From contig JAJDWR010000067.1 of the NCBI GenBank assembly GCA_022825505.1, positions 1-64,000 on the forward strand: DNA of 64,000 bases. The letters run 5' to 3'. Every line of letters begins with the position of its first letter. The stretch's first letter is position 1. Source of the stretch: Gammaproteobacteria bacterium. Lineage in GTDB: Bacteria; Pseudomonadota; Gammaproteobacteria; Steroidobacterales; Rariloculaceae. The notes beneath the pieces were generated by a model, which was not told the DNA's origin, did no database searches, and saw only the letters and a program-made list of their open reading frames with translations. The position numbers and the translations under genes are program-made. Below are positions 17,829-28,681 of this stretch, piece by piece.

Positions 17829-19679
17829 TCAGAACAACTCCGATTCGTCCGGCTCGGCCGCGTCGCGCCCCTCGTAACGGTTCGGGATGAAATCGCCCGT
17901 CAGCATGTCCCGGTAGGACATCCCCGGCGGCACCATGGGATAGACGCCCGCCTCCGGATCGATGAGCACCTCCAGGAAGGCGGCGCCTTCGAAGTCCAGG
18001 AATTCCTGCAGCACCCGCGGCACATCTTCCTTGCGGTCAAGCCGCACCGCGTACTCGAAACCGTCGGCCTGGGCGGCCCTGACAAAGTCCTTCTTGCGCA
18101 ACGACTTGTCGCTGCCGGCCAAACGGCCCCTGAAGAACAGCCGCTGCCACTGCATGACCATGCCGTCGCCGAAGTTGTTGAGGATCAGCACCTTGATGGG
18201 CAGTCCGTACGTGGTCACGGTTTCCAGTTCGCCCAGGTTCATGCGAATGCTGGCGTCGCCGTCCACGTCGATCACCAGCCGGTCGGGCCGGCCGAACTGG
18301 GCGCCGATGGCCGCGGGCAGGCCGAAGCCCATGGTGCCCATGCTGCCGGAAGTCAGCCATAGCCGGGGCTCGCTGAAATCGAAGTATTGCGCCGCCCACA
18401 TCTGGTGTTGCCCGACGCCGGTGGAAATGATGGCCTTGCCGCGGGTGATTTCGTTGATGGATTCGATGACGTAATTGGGTTGAATGAGTTCGCTCTCGCG
18501 GTCGTAGTTGAGAGCGTAGGTGGTCTTCAATTCCTGCAACTCTTCGTGCCACCGGGAAAAGTCGCGCGAAAAGCCCGTGCGCCGGCCGTACCGGGTCAGC
18601 GACTCCAGGGCGTCGGGGAGCAGGCCGACGTGAAACCAGTCCGCCCGCTTGACCTTGTGGATCTCCGACGGGTCGATATCGAAGTGCAGGACCCGCCTGG
18701 CGTTGCGCGCGAACTTGGGCGGGTCGCCGGCGACCCGGTCGTCAAAGCGCGCACCCACCGCGATCAGCAGGTCGCAGTCGTCGACCGCATAGTTGGCGTA
18801 GGCCGTGCCGTGCATGCCCAGCATGTGCATCGCCAGCGGGTGCCGCGTGTCGAAACTCCCCAGGCCCATGAGGGTGGTGGTGACCGGAATCCGGAAGGCC
18901 AGCGCAAGCCCGCGCAGGGCGGGTGCGGCGTTACCGTTGATCACGCCGCCGCCGGCATAGATCAGCGGCCGGCGGCTTTCGCCCAGCAGCGAGAAGAACT
19001 CCCGGCAACGCTCGTCGGTCATGGTGTTTTCGCGGGTCTTCTGAATTCGGTGGCGATAGCCGGGGACGGGCAGGAGGCCCTCGCCCCTGTATGGGCCGAC
19101 CCAATTCTGCACATCCTTGGGCACATCCACGACCACGGGCCCGGGACGGCCGGACTGGGCGATCTCCAGGGCGGATCGCACCGTTGTCTCGAGGCGTTCG
19201 GGATCGGTGACCAGGAACACGTGCTTTGCGACCGAACCCATCACACCCGTCACCGGGGCTTCCTGGAAGGCATCGCTGCCGATGGCGGCCGTGGGCACTT
19301 GCCCGCAGATGACGACGATGGGAATGGAGTCGGCGATGCAGTCCCGCACCGGCGTCACGCAGTTGGTCGCGCCGGGTCCGGAGGTGACGATGACCACGCC
19401 CGGCCGGCCGGTGGCGCGCGCATAGCCGGCCGCCATGAAACAGGCGCCCTGTTCATTGGCGGGAACGATCAGCGACATCGCGTCCTTCCCGTCGCGGCCG
19501 TGCTCGTCGTTGTAGCGAAACACGGCGTCGTAGGTGGGCAGAATGGCGCCGCCGCTGTAGCCGAATACGGTGTCCACGCCCTGGTCCGCAAGCACCTGGA
19601 CGATCATGTCGGCGCCGCTCAGCTCAGTTCCCGAGAGCGGGTGGGGACTGCCCGGACTGGCTTGGGTTTGTGTGCTCAT
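17829..19679 (-). CDS. ilvB: Acetolactate synthase large (catalytic) subunit
   Basis: The 616-residue ThDP enzyme makes acetolactate or acetohydroxybutyrate for valine, leucine and isoleucine. I set the start at ATG 19679 (MSTQTQASPG) because the open frame further upstream runs antisense to ilvH and has no family similarity. Seen: FGYSGGAILPTYDAVF at the N-terminus (activating Glu region altered to Ser-Gly-Gly), the FAD-domain stretch VVIVTSGPGATNCVTP, and the ThDP motif GDASIRMNLGELETV...LILNN. The small subunit is on the other strand and divergent, which is unusual. Confidence 0.94.
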   Translation of the reverse strand: MSTQTQASPGSPHPLSGTELSGADMIVQVLADQGVDTVFGYSGGAILPTYDAVFRYNDEHGRDGKDAMSLIVPANEQGACFMAAGYARATGRPGVVIVTSGPGATNCVTPVRDCIADSIPIVVICGQVPTAAIGSDAFQEAPVTGVMGSVAKHVFLVTDPERLETTVRSALEIAQSGRPGPVVVDVPKDVQNWVGPYRGEGLLPVPGYRHRIQKTRENTMTDERCREFFSLLGESRRPLIYAGGGVINGNAAPALRGLALAFRIPVTTTLMGLGSFDTRHPLAMHMLGMHGTAYANYAVDDCDLLIAVGARFDDRVAGDPPKFARNARRVLHFDIDPSEIHKVKRADWFHVGLLPDALESLTRYGRRTGFSRDFSRWHEELQELKTTYALNYDRESELIQPNYVIESINEITRGKAIISTGVGQHQMWAAQYFDFSEPRLWLTSGSMGTMGFGLPAAIGAQFGRPDRLVIDVDGDASIRMNLGELETVTTYGLPIKVLILNNFGDGMVMQWQRLFFRGRLAGSDKSLRKKDFVRAAQADGFEYAVRLDRKEDVPRVLQEFLDFEGAAFLEVLIDPEAGVYPMVPPGMSYRDMLTGDFIPNRYEGRDAAEPDESELF

Positions 19680-19835
19680 TGCTGGTCGATGCGATTCCGC
19701 GACGCCCCCGGTGTCCCGTCGTAGCCAATCCGGTGGCCGATAGGTCGCGAGTGTTGATGAAAAGTACCCGTATTGCAATAGTCGTTGCACTGGGCCAACA
19801 TGCGCGGCGGGTACCGGACAGGCGGCGATTTCCAG

Positions 19836-20345
19836 GTGACGGACTCCGTGCGACATATCGTTTCGATCCTGCTTCAGAACGAAGCCGGCGCGCTGGCGCG
19901 GGTGGCCAACCTGTTCTCCACCCGCGGTTACAACATCGAGAGCCTGAATGTTGCGCCGACGCACGATGAAACCGTGTCCCGGCTGACCCTGGTCACCAGC
20001 GGATCGGAAACGGTCATGGACCAGATCATCAAGCAACTGGGCAAGCTGGTGGACGTGGTCAACATCATCGACATGACCGACGACGAACATATCGAGCGCG
20101 AACTGGCGCTGTTCAAGATCCAGATGCCGGGCGATGACTGGGAACTCATTGCCCGCACGGCCAGCGAATTCGGCGCCACGGTTCTGGATGACCACGAAGG
20201 CCACTTCACCGTGGAATTGACGGGCGGGAGCGGCGAAATCGACCGGTTCATCGCTGCGATTTCCAAGCGGGGGCAGATGCTGGCCGTAGTGCGCAGCGGC
20301 GCCATGGCGGTGGCGCGCGGCGCACCCATCCTGACGCCGACCTAG
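19836..20345 (+). CDS. ilvH: Acetolactate synthase small (regulatory) subunit
   Basis: About 169 residues with an N-terminal ACT domain (VRHIVSILLQNEAGALARVANLFS, RGYNIESLNVAPT) and the C-terminal IlvH domain (VLDDHEGHFTVELTGGSGEID). It binds valine and regulates the large subunit. The start is uncertain: GTG 19836 (AGGCGG upstream) puts the ACT domain four residues from the start, as usual; ATG 19800 would add a 12-residue tail. It is separated from divergent ilvB by about 150 bases that must hold both promoters. Confidence 0.9.
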   Translation: MTDSVRHIVSILLQNEAGALARVANLFSTRGYNIESLNVAPTHDETVSRLTLVTSGSETVMDQIIKQLGKLVDVVNIIDMTDDEHIERELALFKIQMPGDDWELIARTASEFGATVLDDHEGHFTVELTGGSGEIDRFIAAISKRGQMLAVVRSGAMAVARGAPILTPT

Positions 20346-20386
20346 TCGTCGCAACTCGTTGACCGCATGGTTTCTCGGGGGCTCCG

Positions 20387-21538
20387 ATGAATTCGCAATT
20401 ACACAATGCCGACCGTCTGGCCGAGGCGAAGCGTTGCGTGCTGAAAATCGGCTCGACGCTGTTTGTCGACGGCGTCACGGGGAGCCTGCAGCGCGACTGG
20501 CTTGAAGGTGTTTGCGCTGATGTCGCCGACATGCGCGCCCGGGGCCAGGAGATCGTGGTCGTATCGTCCGGAGCCATTGCGCTGGGTGCCGGGTCGCTGG
20601 GAATCGACCCGCTGACGCACCGCCTTCAGGAAAGTCAGGCTGCTGCCGCAGCCGGTCAGATCAGGCTGGCCCACGCATACCAGGAGATCCTCGCCGCTCA
20701 CGGAATCGCTGCTGCCCAGGTCCTGCTGACGCTGGACGACAGCGAGAACCGGCGCCGTTACCTGAATGCCGCGAATACATTGTTCACGCTGCTCAAGCGC
20801 GGGGCGGTGCCGGTGGTCAACGAAAACGACACGGTGGCGACGGAGGAGATCCGTTACGGAGACAATGACCGCCTCGCCGCACGCGTGGCCCAGATGATCA
20901 GCGCGGATTGCCTGATTCTGCTTTCGGATGTGGACGGCTTCTATACGGCCGATCCCAACATCGATCCTGGCGCCGAACATATTGCAGAGATTTCGACATT
21001 GTCCGAAGCTCACCTGAGCATGGCGGGCGGCGCCGGGTCAGCCTACGGCTCCGGCGGCATGCGGACCAAGCTCGATGCCGCCCGCATCGCCATGGGCGCG
21101 GGTTGCCGCATGGTGATCGCCTCCGGTCGTGTCGCGCGTCCGCTACGGGCGCTGCGCGAAGGGGCCAGGGCCACGTGGTTCCTGCCCGGCTCCACACCCA
21201 GAGCGTCCCGAAAACAGTGGATTGCCGGTACGCTGAAGCCCCGCGGCACGCTGACTGTGGATGACGGAGCCAGGCGCGCCCTGTTTTCCGGGCGAAGCCT
21301 GCTGCCCGCCGGCGTCACCGAAGTCAGCGGCGTTTTTGAACGCGGCGACGCGGTCGACGTGCTGGATCAGGCCGGGCTCGAACTGGGACGGGGCCTGATC
21401 GCCTACCCGGCGGTGGAGGCACGGGCCATCGCCGGGCATCGCTCGGATGCGATCGAAGGAATTTTGGGCTATCGTGGCCGCGACGAAATGATCCACCGGG
21501 ACGATCTGGCACTGACACTGAACGAGATAGAACCATGA
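20387..21538 (+). CDS. proB: Glutamate 5-kinase
   Basis: The 383-residue enzyme phosphorylates glutamate in the first step of proline synthesis. The amino-acid-kinase domain shows [36 protein letters not shown] and [17 protein letters not shown]-terminal PUA domain (about 280-365, [20 protein letters not shown]) follows, as in full-length bacterial ProB. Its stop overlaps the proA start as ATGA. It starts 42 bases after ilvH on the same strand and may be co-transcribed with it. Confidence 0.96.
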   Translation: MNSQLHNADRLAEAKRCVLKIGSTLFVDGVTGSLQRDWLEGVCADVADMRARGQEIVVVSSGAIALGAGSLGIDPLTHRLQESQAAAAAGQIRLAHAYQEILAAHGIAAAQVLLTLDDSENRRRYLNAANTLFTLLKRGAVPVVNENDTVATEEIRYGDNDRLAARVAQMISADCLILLSDVDGFYTADPNIDPGAEHIAEISTLSEAHLSMAGGAGSAYGSGGMRTKLDAARIAMGAGCRMVIASGRVARPLRALREGARATWFLPGSTPRASRKQWIAGTLKPRGTLTVDDGARRALFSGRSLLPAGVTEVSGVFERGDAVDVLDQAGLELGRGLIAYPAVEARAIAGHRSDAIEGILGYRGRDEMIHRDDLALTLNEIEP

Positions 21539-22824
21539 TTGCAAAGGAACGGGACATCGCCCCGGACTTGTACCGGCAGATGATGAACATCGGTGCGGCT
21601 GCCCGGGACGCGGCCCGGAAGCTTGCCCGCGTGGACGCGGAGAGCAAGACACAGGCGCTGCGGGCCGCGGCGAACGCCATGCGCAGGAACATGGCGGATA
21701 TCCTCCACGCCAATGCCAGGGATATGGAAGCGGGGCGCCGGAAGCAGCTTACCGCGGCCCTCCTGGACCGCCTCGCGCTCGACGAGCAGCGCGTGGAGGC
21801 GACGGCCCGGGGCGTGGAGAGCATCGCGGACTTCGACGATCCCGTTGGCGGTGTGATCGCCGAATGGGAACGCCCCAACGGTTTGCGGATTCAGCGCGTG
21901 CGGGTGCCGCTGGGCGTGATCGGGATCATCTACGAGAGCCGCCCCAACGTGACCGCGGATGCCGGCGCGCTGTGCCTGAAAAGCGGCAATGCCGTGATCC
22001 TGCGCGGCGGCACCGAGGCCGCTCATTCCAACGCGGCCATTCACGCCTGCCTGGTGGAGGGCCTGGAGGAGGCGGGATTGCCGAGCGGTGCCGTGCAGCG
22101 GGTGCCGACGCAGGACCGGGAGGCAGTTGGAATCCTGCTCCGGGAAATGGGCGAATACCTGGACGTGATCGTGCCCCGGGGCGGCAAGGGGCTCATCGCC
22201 CGGGTCCAGCAGGACGCCCGGGTACCGGTCATGGGCCACCTGGAAGGCATCTGCCATACCTACGTGCACGAGTCCGCCGATCAGGAGAAAGCGAGGCAGG
22301 TCGTCGTCAACGCCAAGATGCGGCGCACCGGCATTTGCGGCGCCACCGAGACGCTTCTCGTGGACCGCAGCGCGCCGGCAGGAACGCTCGCTGCGCTGGT
22401 GGACGACCTGATCGCCGCCGGCTGCGAAGTGCGCGGCGACGCGGCCGCGCAGCGCAGCGATCCACGCGTCAACGCGGCTACCGATTCGGACTGGGGAAAG
22501 GAGTACCTGGATGCCATCATCGCGTTGCGCGTGGTGGACGATATCGACGAGGCCATGACGCACATTCGCCGCCACGGTTCGGGCCATACCGAAGCCATCA
22601 TCGCCGAAGACGCCGCCGCGGCCGAGCGATTCCTGAACGAACTGGACAGTTCCATCCTGCTGCACAACGCGTCGACTCAATTCGCCGACGGCGGCGAGTT
22701 CGGCATGGGCGCCGAAATCGGCATCGCCACCGGCCGGATCCACGCCCGCGGCCCCGTGGGCGCCGAACAACTGACCAGCTACAAGTACGTGGTTCGGGGA
22801 GACGGTCAGACGCGGCCCAGATGA
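21535..22824 (+). CDS. proA: Glutamate-5-semialdehyde dehydrogenase (gamma-glutamyl phosphate reductase)
   Basis: The 429-residue ALDH-superfamily enzyme reduces gamma-glutamyl phosphate with NADPH in proline synthesis. Visible signatures: [47 protein letters not shown], and the catalytic Cys in [14 protein letters not shown]. The C-terminus [21 protein letters not shown]...TSYKYVVRG is typical. Coupled to proB. Its last 19 bases overlap the end of the convergent dehydrogenase gene. Confidence 0.96.
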   Translation: MIAKERDIAPDLYRQMMNIGAAARDAARKLARVDAESKTQALRAAANAMRRNMADILHANARDMEAGRRKQLTAALLDRLALDEQRVEATARGVESIADFDDPVGGVIAEWERPNGLRIQRVRVPLGVIGIIYESRPNVTADAGALCLKSGNAVILRGGTEAAHSNAAIHACLVEGLEEAGLPSGAVQRVPTQDREAVGILLREMGEYLDVIVPRGGKGLIARVQQDARVPVMGHLEGICHTYVHESADQEKARQVVVNAKMRRTGICGATETLLVDRSAPAGTLAALVDDLIAAGCEVRGDAAAQRSDPRVNAATDSDWGKEYLDAIIALRVVDDIDEAMTHIRRHGSGHTEAIIAEDAAAAERFLNELDSSILLHNASTQFADGGEFGMGAEIGIATGRIHARGPVGAEQLTSYKYVVRGDGQTRPR

Positions 22825-23717
22825 TCCAGCAGCGTCCGGTAGTAGATGTCGGTGACCTCGTCGAGGCTGCGTTTTTTCGCGTCGGCTTCGTCCCGCGACT
22901 CCTCGGCAATGGGCGAATCCGACAGTAGTTCGTAAATCCATTTGGCGCCTTCGTGAAACCGGGGAGTCACGCCGGCGGCCTTGTACGTGGCGGCGATCTC
23001 GCGCATTTCGCCCGTGAAGCGTTCCGCGTCGCAAGCGATGTTCGGCATGCGCTTCAGCATGGATGTGTGGACATCCGGCAGGCTTTGCTCCACTTCCCTG
23101 CGCAGGTCCTCGCCGACGCCCAGTTGTTCGGCGACCAGAATTGCAGCGGCGCGCAAGGCGTTGGTGCCCTTGTTCAACGATGCGTAGACCATCTTCATCG
23201 CCGAGGCGCGGCCGATCTCGGTGCCGAGCATTTTGACGTCGATTCTCTCCGTTGCAATCTGGCGTAGCGCATCTCCGTGAGGACCGCTTGTGTAGAACCG
23301 TACCGGCAGGCGACCGGCGCGGGGAGGGGCGCCGACAATCCCGGCGTCCTGGAAGCCGACCTGGTGACTTGCCGCAATTTTGGCGATCTCGTGGACCGTG
23401 GACGGCGCCACCGCATTGCATTCGACATACAACGCCTTGCTTGCTGTTTCCCGAATCAACGGCACAATCTCTCGCGCAACCGTCATGGCAGCGGAAGGCG
23501 GGACGATGGAGAGCAGCATGTCCGCTCTGGCGGCAAGGGTTTCATTGTCCCCGACATTGCGAACTCCAACTCCCGCTGCCAGCTTCCGGGAGCGTTGGCT
23601 GCGTCCCTTCAGACACGTGGCGACGTCAAATCCGTTTGCGAGAAGTTCCGCGGCTACGCCGCTGCCCATGTTACCCGCACCGATGATCGCGATACGGTTT
23701 AAGTTGCGCTGGTGCAT
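22806..23717 (-). CDS. NAD(P)-dependent oxidoreductase, 6PGDH/HIBADH-like with DUF1932 C-terminus
   Basis: Start ATG 23717 is chosen because GGAGG lies seven bases before it; the longer frame from 23747 has no such site. The 303-residue protein has a Rossmann dinucleotide motif [14 protein letters not shown] at the N-terminus and a beta-hydroxyacid-dehydrogenase-like middle ([31 protein letters not shown]). The catalytic-type Lys lies in [17 protein letters not shown]. The C-terminal domain fits the DUF1932 group associated with hydroxyacid dehydrogenases. The substrate cannot be deduced. Confidence 0.8.
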   Translation of the reverse strand: MHQRNLNRIAIIGAGNMGSGVAAELLANGFDVATCLKGRSQRSRKLAAGVGVRNVGDNETLAARADMLLSIVPPSAAMTVAREIVPLIRETASKALYVECNAVAPSTVHEIAKIAASHQVGFQDAGIVGAPPRAGRLPVRFYTSGPHGDALRQIATERIDVKMLGTEIGRASAMKMVYASLNKGTNALRAAAILVAEQLGVGEDLRREVEQSLPDVHTSMLKRMPNIACDAERFTGEMREIAATYKAAGVTPRFHEGAKWIYELLSDSPIAEESRDEADAKKRSLDEVTDIYYRTLLDHLGRV

Positions 23718-23825
23718 GTCCGGCCTCCCGCCATAGTGTAACGACATCAGCGGGTAGTGAGAGAGCGAGGCGAATTGGGCCTGCGCGCCACGGTTCGGAT
23801 TCAGCGGAGTTCGGGATTCGCCACG

Positions 23826-23855
23826 TTGAATTCTGCGAGGGGAATCGCCTACAGT
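23826..23855 (+). promoter_or_regulatory. Possible sigma-70 promoter for the BNR/sortilin-like gene
   Basis: TTGAAT and TACAGT are separated by 18 bases; each matches four of six consensus positions. They lie about 55 bases before the ATG at 23912, in a 194-base gap with no other candidate. This is a pattern match only. Confidence 0.3.
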
Positions 23856-23911
23856 GAGACGATTTCCAAACTGGATGCCGAAGTCTTGTGGAACTGGAAG
23901 AGGGGTTAATC

Positions 23912-26900
23912 ATGCGGAATCACCTGTTGGCGGCGCTGGCCGCCGTCGTGCTGTGCGCACCGGTATTCGCCCAGGACGAGGAATCGACGCCGGGGTTCAA
24001 CGAAGCCACTTTCAAAGGCCTTGAATTGCGCGGGATCGGGCCCGCATTCATGTCGGGACGAATCTCCGACATTGTCATCCACCCGGACAACAACAACGTC
24101 TGGTACGTGGCTGTGGGCAGCGGCAATGTCTGGAAGACCAGTAACTCGGGTACGACCTGGACACCGATATTTGACGATCAGGGCTCGTATTCCATCGGCG
24201 CAATTACGCTGGACCCCAATGACCCGAACGTTGTCTGGGTGGGTACCGGCGAAAACGTCAGCGGGCGTCATGCCGGCTACGGCGACGGCGTCTATCGCAG
24301 CCGGGACGGCGGAAAAAGCTGGGAGAACATGGGCCTCGAGGCGTCCGAGCGGGTCGGCATGATCCGGATTGACCCGAGGGACTCGGACACGATTTTTGTC
24401 GCAGCGCAGGGGCCGCTGTGGTCGGGCGGCGGTGAACGCGGCCTCTACAAGTCAACCGACGGCGGCGAAAACTGGCGCAAGGTGCTGGGAGACGGGCTCG
24501 GCAACACTGACGAGGACGACCAGTACACGGGCGTTTCGGAAGTGCACATGGATCCGCGCAACCCTGACGTCATGTATGCCGTTTCCTGGCAGCGGCTGCG
24601 CAACGTCGCGGTGCTGATCGATGGTGGTCCCGGCACGGGTATCCACAAGTCGGTCGACGGCGGCGAGACCTGGCGTCAGCTGGAGATGGGGCTTCCGGAC
24701 GGCATGATGGGCAAGACCGGCCTGGCCGTCAGCCCGCAGAATCCCGACGTGATCTACGCCACGATCGAGCTCGACAATCGCACTGGCGGTTTTTGGCGCT
24801 CGGCCGACGGCGGCGATACCTGGGAGAAGATGAACGACTACCTGTCCAGCGGCACGGGCCCGCATTACTACCAGGAAATTTTTGCCAGCCCGCACGCTTT
24901 CGATCGTGTTTACCAGATGGACGTGCACCTGCACCGCACGGATAACGGCGGTAGGGACTTCGTCAGAATGGAGCACGAAACGAAGCACGTGGACCATCAT
25001 GCGATGGCGTTCCGTGCGGACGACCCGAACTATCTGATCGTTGGCAACGACGGTGGCATTTACGAGAGTTTCGACCTCGGCGAAACCTGGAAATACGTTG
25101 CGAACCTGCCCATTACGCAGTTCTACAAGGTGGCCGTCGACTACGACGAACCGTTCTACAACATCTACGGTGGGACGCAGGACAACAACAGCCAGGGCGG
25201 GCCTTCGCAAACCTGGGACGCGTCCGGAATTCGCAATGCAGACTGGTTTGTCACGCTCTTCGGCGACGGCCATCAGTCCGCGGTGGATCCCGACAATCCG
25301 GACATCGTCTACGCGGAGTGGCAGCAGGGCAACCTGACCCGCTACGACCGGCGAACCGGAGAGCTCACCTATATTCGGCCGCAGGCGCGCGAGGGCGAGC
25401 CGCCCGATCGTTACAACTGGGACGCTCCCATTCTGATCAGTCCGCACGATTCGAGGACGTTGTTTTTCGCGACGCAGCGCGTGTGGCGAAGCGATGACCA
25501 TGGCGACACCTGGACGCCGATCAGCGGTGATCTGACGCGCGACGAAGCTCGCGTCAGCCTGCCGGTCATGGGCCGCACGTGGAGTTATGACGCGCCGCGC
25601 GACCTGTACGCCATGTCCAGCTACAACACGATCGTCAACATTTCTCAGTCACCGGTCGACCCGGACGTACTGTATGCGGGCTCCGACGACGGGCTGATCG
25701 GTATCACCGAGGATGGCGGCGAAACCTGGCGCACGATCGACGAGCTGCCGGGTGTGCCGGACCGGTTCTTCGTCAATGACATCAAGGCGGATCTGCACGA
25801 TGCCGACACAGTCTACGTCGTCGTCGACGATCACAAGGCCGGCGATTTTGCGCCCTACATCCTGAAGAGCGAGAACCGCGGTCGAAGCTGGCTCAGTATC
25901 TCGAGCAACCTGCCCGAACGCCATGTGCTCTGGCGCGTGGTGCAGGACCACGTTGAGCCGGACCTGTTGTTCGTCGGCACCGAATTCGGCTTGTTCTTCA
26001 CGGTCGATGGCGGCGGTTCCTGGACCAAGCTCAAAGGCGGCACACCCAACATTCCGTTCCGCGACCTGGCGATTCAGCAGCGTGAGAACGACGTCGTGGG
26101 CGCGACCTTCGGACGCGGCTTCTATGTGCTGGACGACTATTCGCCACTGCGGCAGGTCGATGCGGACATGCTGCGCAACGGCAACGTGCTGTTCGATGTT
26201 GCCGATGCGCTCTGGTACGTTCCGAAACGTTCGCTGGGCTGTGAATCGCCGGGCTGTCAGGGGTCCCAGGGCGACAGCTATTTCATGGCGCCGAACCCGG
26301 ATTTCGGGGCGATCTTCACGTACTACCTGGCCGAGGGTTTCAGGAGCGCCAGGGACGTTCGTCGTGAGGCCGAGATACAGCTCGAGGCTGAGAACGAGGA
26401 CGTCGCGGTGGCGGACTGGGACACGATTCTCAGCGAAGAGCGGGAAGATGAACCCGCCATCGTCTTCACGGTGACCGATGGCAACGGCAACGTGGTGCGA
26501 CAGATCGAGGCACCTGCCGATGCCGGCTTCCATCGCGTTGCGTGGGACCTCAGGTACCCGGCATTACAGCCATGGTCTGACGAACCGGAAGAGAGCGAGT
26601 CTGGCGGCGGCGGCGTTCTGGTTGCCCCGGGAACCTTTACAGTGCAAATGCAGATTCGTGAAGACGGCGATGTCAACGCGATCGGGGATCCGCAGTCGTT
26701 CGGAGTCACGTCAATTCGTCCGGACCCGGTCTTGCCGGGCAGCACGCAGGAACAACGCGTCATCTTCGAATCGCAGGTTGCAGAGCTGTCGCGTGCGGCG
26801 AACGGTACAGGCGCTGCCATCGACGAGGTGATACAGGAGCTTGATGCCGTCAAGGCGACCCTCACTCGCTCACTGACCGACGGATCGTTGTACGAACTCG

Positions 26901-27208
26901 CCAACTCGATTCAGCAGAACCTCATAATCCAGCGCGATCGCCTGAGCGGCAATGCCAGACGAATGGACTACAAGGACGAGGACGAGATGACGGTCTCCGA
27001 ACGCCTCTGGCATGCGGGCTTCGAATTCTCGCTCGGGGCCTACGGTCCGACGCCGGAGCAGCGTGATTCCCTGCGCATCGGTCGCGCACTTTACGACGAG
27101 ATCGTCGCGGAGCTCGATCAACTCGTAAACGAGGAGTACGCGGGTCTAAAGGAAGCGATGGACACTGCGAGAGTGCCCTGGACCCCGGGCAGGAGCATTC
27201 AGCCGTAA
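23912..27208 (+). CDS. Secreted BNR/Asp-box beta-propeller protein (sortilin/VPS10-like)
   Basis: ATG 23912 begins a clean signal peptide (hydrophobic core ending in APVFAQ). The 1098-residue product carries at least nine Asp-boxes of the S-x-D-x-G-x-T-W type (SRDGGKSW, STDGGENW, SVDGGETW, SADGGDTW, SFDLGETW, TEDGGETW, TVDGGGSW and others). These are spaced as in the ten-bladed VPS10/sortilin-type propellers often labelled glycosyl hydrolase. A C-terminal beta domain (VTDGNGNVVRQIEAP) resembles the FlgD/Ig-like module and precedes a helical tail. No sialidase catalytic set is evident, so hydrolase activity is not supported; binding or processing of extracellular peptides is possible. Confidence 0.85.
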   Translation: MRNHLLAALAAVVLCAPVFAQDEESTPGFNEATFKGLELRGIGPAFMSGRISDIVIHPDNNNVWYVAVGSGNVWKTSNSGTTWTPIFDDQGSYSIGAITLDPNDPNVVWVGTGENVSGRHAGYGDGVYRSRDGGKSWENMGLEASERVGMIRIDPRDSDTIFVAAQGPLWSGGGERGLYKSTDGGENWRKVLGDGLGNTDEDDQYTGVSEVHMDPRNPDVMYAVSWQRLRNVAVLIDGGPGTGIHKSVDGGETWRQLEMGLPDGMMGKTGLAVSPQNPDVIYATIELDNRTGGFWRSADGGDTWEKMNDYLSSGTGPHYYQEIFASPHAFDRVYQMDVHLHRTDNGGRDFVRMEHETKHVDHHAMAFRADDPNYLIVGNDGGIYESFDLGETWKYVANLPITQFYKVAVDYDEPFYNIYGGTQDNNSQGGPSQTWDASGIRNADWFVTLFGDGHQSAVDPDNPDIVYAEWQQGNLTRYDRRTGELTYIRPQAREGEPPDRYNWDAPILISPHDSRTLFFATQRVWRSDDHGDTWTPISGDLTRDEARVSLPVMGRTWSYDAPRDLYAMSSYNTIVNISQSPVDPDVLYAGSDDGLIGITEDGGETWRTIDELPGVPDRFFVNDIKADLHDADTVYVVVDDHKAGDFAPYILKSENRGRSWLSISSNLPERHVLWRVVQDHVEPDLLFVGTEFGLFFTVDGGGSWTKLKGGTPNIPFRDLAIQQRENDVVGATFGRGFYVLDDYSPLRQVDADMLRNGNVLFDVADALWYVPKRSLGCESPGCQGSQGDSYFMAPNPDFGAIFTYYLAEGFRSARDVRREAEIQLEAENEDVAVADWDTILSEEREDEPAIVFTVTDGNGNVVRQIEAPADAGFHRVAWDLRYPALQPWSDEPEESESGGGGVLVAPGTFTVQMQIREDGDVNAIGDPQSFGVTSIRPDPVLPGSTQEQRVIFESQVAELSRAANGTGAAIDEVIQELDAVKATLTRSLTDGSLYELANSIQQNLIIQRDRLSGNARRMDYKDEDEMTVSERLWHAGFEFSLGAYGPTPEQRDSLRIGRALYDEIVAELDQLVNEEYAGLKEAMDTARVPWTPGRSIQP

Positions 27209-27231
27209 GCGGCCTCCTGGCCGAACAGGTC

Positions 27232-28629
27232 CTAACCACCCCAGGGCGCGATCGCTTCCTTCAGCAGCGCATAGCCATCGAGGAAGCCCGGGCGCTCCCC
27301 GGAATAGACCTCGTCGAACGTTTCCAGCACGCGGTCAAGCCAGGCATGAAGTTTCGGGTGATCGGGATTGGCGTCCCGGTAGGCGTCGCGGATCAGGACA
27401 TAGTGGATTCTCGGGTCGTAGGGCTTCTTGATGCCGCCCATGGACTCGTCGCCGTCCAGCAGCCGGAGCAGCATCGCGTCGGCGGAACCCAGCGTCTGCT
27501 CGTGGATCGGGGGGCCCTGCATGCGGTACATCACCGAGGTCATGTCGCGGCCGTTGCCGGTGGTGTAGCCCATGTCCTCCCAGATGTTGTCGGCGCTGGC
27601 GCCCACGTGGTCGAGGACCATTCCGGCAAAGAAGCGCAGCGGATCGGATACGTCGGCGAGCAGGTCCGTGAGGCGGTCCCCGTCCAGGTCGGTGGCGAGG
27701 ATGATGGTGTCCTGTTTCTGGATCAGGTCCCAGAGCAGAATCCCGTAGTTGGTATCGGCGATGTGCTGCTCGATGCGCCCGCACCAGGTCTCCATGCCGT
27801 CCTTGAAGCCGATGGGTAGCAGGTTGACGATGCGGTCCACCAGCTCACGGTGCTCCACGTAGCCATCGACGGCATAGCGGCGGCCGACCTGGAAACCCGT
27901 CCCCTGCAGCATCCACGACAGGATGCCGGAATTGACCCCGTCTTCCTGGGCCTGGGTCGGCTTGTAGGCCACCCGCCCGACGTTGCCGGTTTCGTGCACC
28001 ATCTGCAGGAATCGCCGCACGGCGTAGGCCATCTGGACCCCCGGCGTATTCATCTCGCAATGGATGATCCCGGTTTCGGGGTCGACGTCGAACACCGACT
28101 TGTCCTGCGAATACGGCAGGCAGGGCATGCAGCGGACCACGGTGATTGGGCCGTAGGGCCGCACATTGCAGTAGACGCCGGCCTGGGTGCGCAGCGGCGC
28201 ATTGCCCGACTTGCCCATGACCACGACGCGTTCGCCGCCGTCGCCGTTTACGTAGGCATCGCCAGCGGTGGACCACTTGATGGAAATGCAGGGCATGTTG
28301 CCGAACCAGCTCAGCGGCGCGAGCTTCTTGTCGTGGCGGTATTGCGCCCACATGGGTACCGCGTAAAAGGGCAGGCCGAGAATGTCGATGGCGGCCACGG
28401 TGCCCAGCAGCGCGTAGGCGTCGGTGAGCGAGTGGGCGACGGGCTGGACCGAACCGTCGTGGCTGCCGCCGCGCCAGATGACCGCGTCCGGATAACCCGT
28501 GGGGCGCAGCTCGGCCGGCTCGTACAGGGACTCAAGCAGGCCGAAAAGATCCCCGCCGGCGGCTTCCGTTCGTGCGATTGTCATCAGGTCGAGCATGATC
28601 TTGGTTTCCAGGCGGATGGTTCGGGGCAC
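27232..28629 (-). CDS. Uncharacterised 465-residue soluble protein
   Basis: I do not recognise this protein. The frame is open from a GTG at 28629; an ATG at 28596 (MLDLMTIARTEAAGG) is an alternative start. It has no signal peptide and no membrane helix. Visible features are a CxxC pair (VVRCMPCLPY), a Gly-rich SWFGNMPCISIKWS region, repeated Trp/Tyr-rich segments and an acidic ILATDLDGDRLTDLLADV stretch that could bind metal. Codon use is like the neighbours and the length is fully open, so it is a real gene. A small protein gene lies just upstream on the same strand and may form an operon with it. The 3' end converges on the BNR gene 24 bases away. Confidence 0.75.
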   Translation of the reverse strand: MPRTIRLETKIMLDLMTIARTEAAGGDLFGLLESLYEPAELRPTGYPDAVIWRGGSHDGSVQPVAHSLTDAYALLGTVAAIDILGLPFYAVPMWAQYRHDKKLAPLSWFGNMPCISIKWSTAGDAYVNGDGGERVVVMGKSGNAPLRTQAGVYCNVRPYGPITVVRCMPCLPYSQDKSVFDVDPETGIIHCEMNTPGVQMAYAVRRFLQMVHETGNVGRVAYKPTQAQEDGVNSGILSWMLQGTGFQVGRRYAVDGYVEHRELVDRIVNLLPIGFKDGMETWCGRIEQHIADTNYGILLWDLIQKQDTIILATDLDGDRLTDLLADVSDPLRFFAGMVLDHVGASADNIWEDMGYTTGNGRDMTSVMYRMQGPPIHEQTLGSADAMLLRLLDGDESMGGIKKPYDPRIHYVLIRDAYRDANPDHPKLHAWLDRVLETFDEVYSGERPGFLDGYALLKEAIAPWGG

Positions 28630-28681
28630 GGCGCCGCGCGCCAGCGTCCGGTTCCGGGGGCGGCGCTTCAGGCGGCGGGTA

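Noticed and set aside
19680-20354. Long N-terminal extension of ilvB antisense to ilvH
   Set aside because: The extension has no ALS similarity and covers the real ilvH; ALS homologues begin near ATG 19679.
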